NCBI GenBank assembly: GCA_035581425.1
Contig: DATJVP010000065.1
Location: 1 to 21,285, forward strand
Length of the DNA: 21,285 bases
Direction of reading: 5' to 3'
From: DASZHJ01 sp035581425
Lineage (GTDB): Bacteria; Pseudomonadota; Alphaproteobacteria; ATCC43930; CGMCC-115725
Part shown: positions 15,469 through 21,285 of the stretch, piece after piece
How the letters are laid out: every line of letters starts with the position of its first letter
Position numbering within the stretch: the first letter of the stretch is position 1
Translations under genes and position numbers: made by a program
Notes under the pieces: generated by a model
Databases searched by the model: none
The model's input: only the letters and a program-made list of their open reading frames with translations
What the model was told of the DNA's origin: nothing

Positions 15469-15945
15469 TCAGCTCGCCGCGGGGAGCCTCGCGAGGCGGT
15501 CGAGCAGGCCCTGGAGAATGTAGGCGGCTGCCGTGCGGTCGATAATCTCGCTGCGGCGCTGGCGGGTGATGTCGGCCTCGATCATCGTCCGCTCGACCGC
15601 GGCAGTGGAGAGGCGCTCGTCCCAGAAGGCGATCGGGAGGTCGCGCATCGCGAGCAGATTCCGCGCGAAGTCGCGCACGGACTGCGAGCGCGGGGTCTCG
15701 CGGCCGTCGAGACCGATGGGGAGGCCAAGGACGAGACCGCCGACGCCGTGCGCGTCGACCGCGGCGAAAAGCTCGGCCGCATCTGCCTTGAAGCGCTTGC
15801 GGCGGATGGTGCGGAGCGGCGTCGCCACCATGAGGAGCGTGTCGGAGAGCGCCAATCCCACGGTCTTGGTGCCGACGTCGAGGCCCAGGAGCCGTGCGCC
15901 TTTCGGCAGAATTTGCTTGAGGTCGCCGGGGTTGCAGATCGGCAT
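15469..15945 (-). CDS. ruvX: RuvX/YqgF, RNase H-fold Holliday junction resolvase-like protein
   Basis: A protein of 158 aa of the YqgF/RuvX family, an RNase H-fold nuclease linked to Holliday junction resolution and to processing of the 5' end of pre-16S rRNA. The first strand carries LLGLDVGTKTVGLALSD with the catalytic Asp23. GLPIGLDG, FWDERLST and the C-terminal DRTAAAYILQ block supply the other conserved acidic positions. The ATG at 15943-15945 gives the normal length; a longer frame to 16008 would cross the intergenic region. It is divergent from gatC with 70 bases between starts, the usual alphaproteobacterial arrangement. Confidence 0.93.
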   Translation of the reverse strand: MPICNPGDLKQILPKGARLLGLDVGTKTVGLALSDTLLMVATPLRTIRRKRFKADAAELFAAVDAHGVGGLVLGLPIGLDGRETPRSQSVRDFARNLLAMRDLPIAFWDERLSTAAVERTMIEADITRQRRSEIIDRTAAAYILQGLLDRLARLPAAS

Positions 15946-16015
15946 TTCGGGTGCTAGAGGTTCGCGCCATCGGCGGCGCGCGGGTCGCAGCGTCGCGTTG
16001 GGAGACATCTACATC
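15946..16015. promoter_or_regulatory. Divergent intergenic region between ruvX and gatC
   Basis: These 70 bases separate two divergent starts, so promoters for both directions should lie here or just inside the coding ends. I looked for -10 and -35 boxes on both strands and found none convincing. The region is very GC-rich in the middle (about 15969-15984). The only clear signal is the GGAG ahead of gatC. Confidence 0.45.
16001..16004 (+). promoter_or_regulatory. Weak ribosome binding site of gatC
   Basis: GGAG 11 bases before the gatC ATG, a slightly long but workable spacing. It supports the start at 16016 over upstream in-frame codons. Confidence 0.5.
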
Positions 16016-16303
16016 ATGGCATTGGACAAGGCCACCGTGGCGCGGATCGCCACCCTGGCGCGGATCAAAGTGCCCGAGAGCGATCTCGAGCCTCTCGCGA
16101 AGGAGCTCTCGGGCATCCTCACCTGGATCGAGCAGCTCCGCGAGGTCGACACCGCGGGCGTCGAGCCGATGGCGAGCGTTGCGGAAATGACGCTGCCGAT
16201 GCGCGAGGACCGCGTCATCGACGGGAATTGCCGCGACAAGATCCTCTCGAACGCGCCGCAGCAGGCGCACGGCTTTTTCCTGGTGCCGAAGGTCGTGGAG
16301 TGA
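16016..16303 (+). CDS. gatC: Asp-tRNA(Asn)/Glu-tRNA(Gln) amidotransferase subunit C
   Basis: GatC, 95 aa, is the small subunit that stabilises the GatA-GatB complex. The N-terminal helix VARIATLARIKVPESDLE and the following ELSGILTWIEQLREVDT are typical of the family, as are the central GVEPMASV and LPMREDRV blocks and the C-terminal NAPQQAHGFFLVPKVVE. The TGA stop shares its last base with the ATG of gatA, so translation is coupled. The upstream frame continues well into ruvX, but the family alignment starts at this ATG. Confidence 0.96.
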   Translation: MALDKATVARIATLARIKVPESDLEPLAKELSGILTWIEQLREVDTAGVEPMASVAEMTLPMREDRVIDGNCRDKILSNAPQQAHGFFLVPKVVE

Positions 16304-17787
16304 TGACGGCACTCACCGATCTCACCATCGTCGAGGCGCGCGACGGCCTTCGCAGTAAGGAGTTCTCCGCGGGCGAGCTCACGGAGGCGCACATCGCCGC
16401 GGTCGAGCGCGCGCGCCCGCTCAACCTCTACCTCAAGGAGACGCCGGAGCGCGCGCGCGACATGGCGGCAGGCGCGGATGCGCGCCTCGCGCGCGGCGAG
16501 GGACGCTCGCTCGAGGGCGTGCCGCTCGCGATAAAGGATCTCTTCTGCACCGAGGGCGTCGAGACTACTGCTGCCTCGCGCATCCTCGAGGGCTTCAAGC
16601 CGCCTTATGAATCGACCGTCACCGCAAATCTCTGGGCGGCGGGCGCGGTGATGCTGGGGAAGACCAACCTAGACGAATTCGCGATGGGCTCCTCGACGAC
16701 GACCAGCGGCTTCGGCCCATCGGAGAACCCCTGGCGCAGGCGCGGCGACAACCGGCCGCTGGTGCCCGGCGGCTCCTCCGGCGGATCCTCGGCAGCGGTC
16801 GCGGCGCGGGCGGCGATGGGCGCGACCGGCACCGACACCGGCGGCTCGATCCGCCAGCCCGCGGGTTTCTCGGGGATCGTCGGCTTGAAGCCGACTTATG
16901 GGCGCTGCTCGCGCTGGGGCATCGTCGCTTTCGCCTCCTCGCTCGATCAGGCGGGACCGATGACCCGCACCGTGCGCGATGCCGCGATCATGCTGGGAGC
17001 GATGGCCGGGCACGACCCCAAGGATTCGACCTCGGCACCTCTGGCGGTGCCGGATTACGAGGCCGCGCTCACGGGCGAGCTCAAGGGACTCAAAGTGGGA
17101 ATCCCCCGCGAGTACCGCGTCGACGGGATGGCCGCGGAGATCGAGCAGCTCTGGCAGCAGGGGGTTGCGTGGGTCAAGGCTGCGGGTGCTTCGCCCGTCG
17201 AGATCAGCCTGCCCATGACGAAATATGCGCTCCCCGCCTACTACATTATCGCGCCGGCGGAGGCCTCCTCGAACCTCGCGCGCTACGACGGCGTGCGCTT
17301 CGGCCTGCGCGTTCCCGGCGAGAGCCTCGACGAGATGTACGAGGCGACGCGCGCGGCGGGTTTCGGCACCGAAGTGAGACGGCGCATTCTCATCGGGACC
17401 TACGTGCTCTCCGCGGGCTACTACGACGCCTATTACCTGAAGGCACAGCAGCTTCGTACGCTCATCGCGCGGGATTTCAGCAACGCCTTCAAGAGCTGCG
17501 ACTTTATTTTGGCGCCGACCGCACCTTCAGCCGCTTTCGCAATTGGCGAGAAGGCCGACGATCCCGTGGCGATGTATCTGAACGACGTCTTCACAGTGCC
17601 CGTGAACCTCGCGGGATTGCCGGGCATTTCGGTGCCTGCCGGCCTCTCCTCGGACGGATTGCCGCTGGGGCTGCAGGTGATCGGCCGCGCCTTCGACGAG
17701 GCGATGGTGTTGCGTGCTGGCGACGTGATCGAGCGTGCGGCGGGTTTCACCCACAAACCTGCATTCATCGCGGGAGGCGCGGGATGA
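16303..17787 (+). CDS. gatA: Asp-tRNA(Asn)/Glu-tRNA(Gln) amidotransferase subunit A
   Basis: GatA, 494 aa, is the glutaminase subunit of the tRNA-dependent amidotransferase and releases ammonia for GatB. It belongs to the amidase-signature family. The catalytic triad Lys78 (AIKD), cis-Ser158 (PGGSSGG) and nucleophile Ser182 (TGGSIRQPA) is present, and the 24-residue spacing between the two serines equals that of known GatA enzymes. A stretch near 144-152 (PWRRRGDNR) looks a few residues longer than usual. The start overlaps the gatC stop by one base, and the stop overlaps the gatB ATG. Confidence 0.97.
   Translation: MTALTDLTIVEARDGLRSKEFSAGELTEAHIAAVERARPLNLYLKETPERARDMAAGADARLARGEGRSLEGVPLAIKDLFCTEGVETTAASRILEGFKPPYESTVTANLWAAGAVMLGKTNLDEFAMGSSTTTSGFGPSENPWRRRGDNRPLVPGGSSGGSSAAVAARAAMGATGTDTGGSIRQPAGFSGIVGLKPTYGRCSRWGIVAFASSLDQAGPMTRTVRDAAIMLGAMAGHDPKDSTSAPLAVPDYEAALTGELKGLKVGIPREYRVDGMAAEIEQLWQQGVAWVKAAGASPVEISLPMTKYALPAYYIIAPAEASSNLARYDGVRFGLRVPGESLDEMYEATRAAGFGTEVRRRILIGTYVLSAGYYDAYYLKAQQLRTLIARDFSNAFKSCDFILAPTAPSAAFAIGEKADDPVAMYLNDVFTVPVNLAGLPGISVPAGLSSDGLPLGLQVIGRAFDEAMVLRAGDVIERAAGFTHKPAFIAGGAG
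17772..17777 (+). promoter_or_regulatory. Ribosome binding site of gatB inside the end of gatA
   Basis: GGGAGG lies 6 bases before the gatB ATG at 17784, within the last codons of gatA. This is the strongest Shine-Dalgarno sequence in the window and supports this start. Confidence 0.7.
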
Positions 17788-19235
17788 GCCTCATCGAAGG
17801 ACGCACGGGCTCCTGGGAGGTCGTGATCGGCCTCGAGGTGCATGCGCAGATTGTCTCCGAGGCGAAGCTTTTCTCCGGCGCCGCCACGGCTTTCGGCGCC
17901 GAGCCCAACACGCAGGTCTCGACGGTGGACGCAGCTTTTCCCGGGATGCTGCCGGTCATCAACCGCTTTTGCGTCGAGCAGGCTGTGCGCACCGGCCTCG
18001 GGCTCGACGCGGAGATCAATCTCGTCTCGGTCTTTGACCGCAAGAATTACTTCTATGCGGATCTGCCCGCGGGCTATCAGATCTCGCAGTACAAGCGCCC
18101 TATCGTGGGCAAAGGCAAGATCGTCCTCGACATGCCCGACGGGACGACGCGCGAGATCGGCATCACGCGCCTCCATCTGGAGCAGGACGCCGGCAAGAGC
18201 CTGCACGACCAGCATCCGGAATACACTTACGTCGACCTCAATCGCTCCGGCATCGCGCTCATGGAGATCGTCTCCGAGCCCGATCTGCGGACATCGGAAG
18301 AGGCCGGGGCCTACCTCAAGAAGCTGCGCTCGATCATGCGGTATCTCGGGACCTGCGACGGCAACATGGAGGAAGGCTCGCTCCGCTGCGACTGCAACGT
18401 CTCCGTGCGTAAGCCCGGCGGCGAGCTCGGCACGCGCTGCGAGATAAAGAACGTGAACTCTATCCGCTACGTCATGCAGGCGATCGAGCACGAGGCCCGC
18501 CGGCAGATCGAAGTCATAGAGGACGGCGGCAAGATCGCTCAGGAGACTCGGCTCTTCGATTCCGGCCGCGGCATCACGCGCCCGATGCGCTCTAAGGAGC
18601 ATGCGCACGACTACCGCTATTTCCCCGACCCGGACCTGCTCCCGCTGGTGCTGGACGCGAAGGCGGTCGAGCGCATCCGCCAGGAGCTGCCGGAGCTGCC
18701 GGACGCGAAGAAGGCGCGCTTCATCCGCGACTACAAGCTTTCGCCTTACGATGCCGGCGTGCTCGTGGGCGAGAAGGAGAGCGCGGAATTTTACGAGGCC
18801 GTCGCCAAAGGCCGCGATCCCAAGCTCGCGGCCAATTGGGTGATGGGCGATCTCTTCGCCGCGCTCAACCGTCTCAACGTCGACGTCGAGAAGTCGCCCG
18901 TAAGTGCGAAGGCGCTGGGCGAGCTTATCGACCTCATCACGGACAACACCGTCTCCGGCCGCCTCGCGAAGGACGTGTTTGCGGCGATGGTCGAGACCGG
19001 CAAGAGCGCCGCCGCGATGGTCGAGGAGCGTGGGCTCAAGCAGGTAACCGACACCGGCGCCATCAAGGCCGCGATCGACGCCGTCATGAAGGCCCAGGCC
19101 GAAAAGGTCGCGGAGTACCGGTCCGGCAAGGACAAGCTCTTCGGCTTCTTCGTGGGCCAGGTGATGAAGGCGACCCAGGGCAAGGCCAATCCCGCGCTCG
19201 TCAACGAGCTCCTGAAGAAGAAGCTTGCGGGCTGA
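17784..19235 (+). CDS. gatB: Asp-tRNA(Asn)/Glu-tRNA(Gln) amidotransferase subunit B
   Basis: GatB, 483 aa, phosphorylates the misacylated tRNA-bound Glu or Asp and amidates it with ammonia channelled from GatA. The N-terminal kinase-like catalytic domain shows WEVVIGLEVHAQ (residues 11-22), FDRKNYFYADLPAGYQISQ and the DGNMEEGSLRCDCNVSV block. The middle has KNVNSIRYV and DYRYFPDPDLLP. The C-terminal half is the helical cradle and YqeY-like tail domain that binds tRNA, ending in a Lys-rich segment (LLKKKLAG). Length is normal. The gene overlaps gatA by 4 bases (ATGA). Only 9 bases separate its stop from the convergent CoA-transferase stop, and I see no terminator hairpin. Confidence 0.97.
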   Translation: MSLIEGRTGSWEVVIGLEVHAQIVSEAKLFSGAATAFGAEPNTQVSTVDAAFPGMLPVINRFCVEQAVRTGLGLDAEINLVSVFDRKNYFYADLPAGYQISQYKRPIVGKGKIVLDMPDGTTREIGITRLHLEQDAGKSLHDQHPEYTYVDLNRSGIALMEIVSEPDLRTSEEAGAYLKKLRSIMRYLGTCDGNMEEGSLRCDCNVSVRKPGGELGTRCEIKNVNSIRYVMQAIEHEARRQIEVIEDGGKIAQETRLFDSGRGITRPMRSKEHAHDYRYFPDPDLLPLVLDAKAVERIRQELPELPDAKKARFIRDYKLSPYDAGVLVGEKESAEFYEAVAKGRDPKLAANWVMGDLFAALNRLNVDVEKSPVSAKALGELIDLITDNTVSGRLAKDVFAAMVETGKSAAAMVEERGLKQVTDTGAIKAAIDAVMKAQAEKVAEYRSGKDKLFGFFVGQVMKATQGKANPALVNELLKKKLAG

Positions 19236-19244
19236 TCGCTTGTC

Positions 19245-20432
19245 TCAAATAACGTCGGCGCTCCGGAACGCGCTGATGTCGCGCTCGGAGAAGCCGCATT
19301 CCCCGAGAATCCCCAGGGTGTCGGCGCCGAGCCCCGGTGCGGCGCGGCTTGGCGCATCTCCCTTCCAGGAGACCGGAGTCGACACCATTCGGATTGTCTG
19401 CGCGGTCGGATGGGCGTATGCGCGGATTTGTCCGCGTTCGCGAAGATAGGGGTTCTCCAACGCCGCCTTGAGATCGTTCACGGGTGCGGCGGGAACGGAG
19501 CCGGCGAAAATCTCCAGCCATTCCGCGGTGTTTCGGGTCGAGAGCGCGGCGTCGAGTTGCTCGTTGAGGAAATCGCGGTTGGCCAAGCGGTCGCGGAACG
19601 TCGCAAAGCGCGGGTCTGCGGCCCATTCGGGGTGGCGGAGCTTCCGGCAGAGGATCGGCCAGAACTTCTCCTTGTTGCACATGATGAAGATGTAACCGTC
19701 TTGGGTGCGGTAGAGCTGACTCGGCACCAGCGAGGGGTGCGCCGAGCGCGGCTCGCGGCCCTGCACGTGTCCGGTATTCAGATACCAGGTTGCGAGGTAG
19801 CTGAGGTTCTGTAGCGCCGCATCGAAGAGATTGACGTCGAGGTCGCGGCCTTTGCCGGTTGCGCGCGCCTCGAGGACGCCAGAAACGAGCGCGAAGGCCG
19901 CGAAGAGTCCGCTCATGAGATCGACAATCGAGAGGCCCATGCGCGAAGGCGGTCCGTCGGGCTCGCCCGTGAGGGCGAGATAGCCCGTCTCTGCCTGCAT
20001 CAGGTAGTCGTAGCCAGGCCAGGCTGCGCGCGGCCCCTCGCGCCCATAGGCCGAGAGGTGAGCGCAGACGATTCTCGGGTTCGCCGCGCGCAAGGCGTCA
20101 TAGGTGAGGCCGAGCTTTTGCGGGAGGTCGCCCCGGAGATTGTCGAAGAGGCCATCGGAGCGCGCGGCCACCGCATGCAAAATCTCGCGCGCAGCCGGTT
20201 TCTTGAGATCGAGCGTCAGGCTGCGCTTGTTGCGGTTGAAGCTCTCGTAGAAATAGCTGTCGTCGTGCGAGATGAAATGCGGACCCACACGCCGCGCCAT
20301 GTCGCCGCCGTCCGCGGGGTTCTCGATCTTGATCACCTCCGCACCGAGATCGGCGAGCTGCATCGAGCCGTAGGGGCCGGCGCCGTACTGCTCGACCGCG
20401 ATGATGCGGAGCCCCGCGAGGGGCGCGCTCAT
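19245..20432 (-). CDS. CaiB/BaiF family (family III) CoA-transferase, second copy
   Basis: A cytoplasmic CoA-transferase of 395 aa. Family marks are VEQYGAGPYGSMQLADLG (residues 13-30), KIENPADGGDMARR, SFNRNKRSLTLDL (64-76), GYDYLMQAETGYLALTG (140-156) and IVDLMSG with the expected catalytic Asp171. The substrate acid is unknown. The ATG at 20432 overlaps the acyl-CoA dehydrogenase stop by 4 bases, so the two genes form an operon. The likely job is to activate an acid as its CoA ester, taking CoA from a donor such as succinyl-CoA, for the dehydrogenase to act on. Divergence from the other CoA-transferase in the window is clear even in the conserved central block, so this is not a recent duplication. 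Confidence 0.93.
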   Translation of the reverse strand: MSAPLAGLRIIAVEQYGAGPYGSMQLADLGAEVIKIENPADGGDMARRVGPHFISHDDSYFYESFNRNKRSLTLDLKKPAAREILHAVAARSDGLFDNLRGDLPQKLGLTYDALRAANPRIVCAHLSAYGREGPRAAWPGYDYLMQAETGYLALTGEPDGPPSRMGLSIVDLMSGLFAAFALVSGVLEARATGKGRDLDVNLFDAALQNLSYLATWYLNTGHVQGREPRSAHPSLVPSQLYRTQDGYIFIMCNKEKFWPILCRKLRHPEWAADPRFATFRDRLANRDFLNEQLDAALSTRNTAEWLEIFAGSVPAAPVNDLKAALENPYLRERGQIRAYAHPTAQTIRMVSTPVSWKGDAPSRAAPGLGADTLGILGECGFSERDISAFRSADVI

Positions 20433-21285
20433 ATCGGATTCCGAGCGATGAGCTGGCGCGCGATGATGATGCGCTGGAGCTCGTTTGTGCCTTCGCCGAT
20501 CACCAGGAGCGGCGCATCGCGGTAGAGCCGCTCCACCGTGAATTCCTTGGAATAGCCGTAGCCCCCGTGGATGCGCATGGATTCGAGGCTGCACTCGATC
20601 GCGGCTTCGGTGGCGAAGAGCTTCGCCATTCCCGCCTCCATGTCGCAGCGCTCGCCGCGGTCGTAGATTCGTGCGGCATCCTCGACGAGGAGCCGCGCCG
20701 CCCGCACCTGCGTCGCCATCTCCCCGAGCTTGAGCTGGATCGCCTGATGCTCGCAGATGGGCTTGCCGAAGGTCTTGCGCTGCTGGCTGTAGCGCACGGC
20801 CTCGTCGAGTGCCGCTTGCGCCACGCCGACGCCCCGCGCGGCGACGTTGATGCGCCCGAGCTCGAGGCCGCCGAGCGCATGCTGGAGCCCGCGCCCCTCG
20901 ACGCCGCCGATGAGCCGGTCCGCGGGAATGCGATAGTTGTCGAAGACGAGCTCGGCGCTGTCGATGCCCTTGTAGCCGAGCTTCTCGAGTTTGCGGCTCA
21001 CCGTGAAGCCCGGTCCCTTCTCCGCGAGGAAGAGGCTCATGCCGCGATGGCGCGGCTCGGCCGCGGGATCGGTCTTCACGAGAAGCGCGAAGCACTGGCC
21101 GTGGATGCCGTTGGAGATCCAGGTCTTGGTGCCGTTGATGACGTAGTGCTCGCCCTCGCGCCGGGCCGTCATGCGGATCGCCTGGAGATCGGTGCCGCAA
21201 TCGGGCTCGGTGAGCGCGAGCCCGCCCCGGATCTCGCCGGTGGCGAAGCGTGGCAGGAACTTGCGCTTTTGCTCGGGCGTCCCGA
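20429..21285 (-). CDS. Acyl-CoA dehydrogenase (5' end outside window)
   Basis: An FAD-dependent dehydrogenase that would introduce an alpha-beta double bond into an acyl-CoA. The reading frame is open to the right edge and encodes about 284 residues, so roughly the first 100 residues of a normal enzyme are missing. It starts with PEQKRKFLPRFATGE, then the first ACAD signature LALTEPDCGTDLQA (about 21188-21230). The beta domain follows, and then the C-terminal helical domain with RKTFGKPICEHQAIQ, HGGYGYSKEF and GEGTNELQ. The Glu of GEGT (codon 20492-20494) occupies the catalytic-base position known from medium-chain enzymes (Glu376), so activity is expected. The ATG at 21172 is internal and is not the start. 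Chain-length or branched-acid preference cannot be read from the sequence. It overlaps the CoA-transferase by 4 bases. Confidence 0.95.
   Translation of the reverse strand, partial: GTPEQKRKFLPRFATGEIRGGLALTEPDCGTDLQAIRMTARREGEHYVINGTKTWISNGIHGQCFALLVKTDPAAEPRHRGMSLFLAEKGPGFTVSRKLEKLGYKGIDSAELVFDNYRIPADRLIGGVEGRGLQHALGGLELGRINVAARGVGVAQAALDEAVRYSQQRKTFGKPICEHQAIQLKLGEMATQVRAARLLVEDAARIYDRGERCDMEAGMAKLFATEAAIECSLESMRIHGGYGYSKEFTVERLYRDAPLLVIGEGTNELQRIIIARQLIARNPI

Noticed and set aside
15095..16312. Minus-strand frame (405 codons) spanning gatC, ruvX and the uncharacterised gene
   Set aside because: It conflicts with three better-supported frames, and its translation is Arg/Pro/His-rich with no conserved block.
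17433..18608. Minus-strand open frame (391 codons) antisense to gatA and gatB
   Set aside because: Low-complexity translation opposite two certain genes; no start signal and no motif.
13290..20432. The two CoA-transferase genes as flanking copies of a duplicated or mobile segment
   Set aside because: The proteins differ clearly in the conserved blocks, no shared flanking repeats are visible, and no transposase or integrase is present.

Overview
The window is high-GC chromosomal DNA (about two thirds G+C by eye, not computed) from an alphaproteobacterium, most likely of a Rhodospirillales or Rhizobiales type. The strongest evidence is the gene order: rnr, topA, dprA, plsY, pyrC and pyrB run as one block, followed by ruvX back to back with gatCAB, an arrangement I know from alphaproteobacteria. 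The gatCAB operon points to tRNA-dependent amidation. The PyrC variant, the DUF983 and DUF1194 genes, and the CaiB/BaiF CoA-transferases fit the same group. I see no phage, IS element, integrase, CRISPR array or tRNA. The content is mostly housekeeping with a few accessory genes slotted in.

Layout. (1) 1-570, plus: the 3' end of a fold-III PLP ornithine/lysine decarboxylase, running into a convergent gene. (2) 467-15945, minus: thirteen co-directional genes. In transcription order (right to left) they are ruvX, an uncharacterised 297-aa protein, a CaiB/BaiF CoA-transferase, pyrB, pyrC (lacking its HxH metal motif), arginase, plsY, dprA, topA, rnr, a DUF983 membrane protein, a lipoprotein S41 peptidase and an exported DUF1194 (VWA-like) protein. 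Gaps are 70 bases or less and several genes touch or overlap, so this is one or a few operons. (3) 16016-19235, plus: gatC, gatA, gatB with overlapping stops and starts, divergent from ruvX. (4) 19245-21285, minus: a second CaiB/BaiF CoA-transferase overlapped by four bases with an upstream acyl-CoA dehydrogenase that is cut by the window edge.

Functional picture. pyrB and the DHOase-like pyrC belong to de novo pyrimidine synthesis. plsY starts phospholipid synthesis. topA, dprA, ruvX and rnr cover DNA topology, DNA uptake or recombination, and RNA processing or decay. gatCAB makes Gln-tRNA(Gln) and/or Asn-tRNA(Asn). Arginase (arginine to ornithine) and the decarboxylase at the left edge (ornithine to putrescine) would form a two-step route if the decarboxylase prefers ornithine. 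The acyl-CoA dehydrogenase and CoA-transferase pair probably activates and oxidises an organic acid of unknown identity.

No stretch over 300 bases lacks a gene; the longest gaps are about 70 bases. I found no convincing rho-independent terminator. No clearly new system is visible. The best leads are the metal-site loss in PyrC, a possible leaderless promoter at pyrB, the arginase insertion in the conserved block, the uncharacterised ruvX neighbour, and the overlapping decarboxylase and DUF1194 gene ends.
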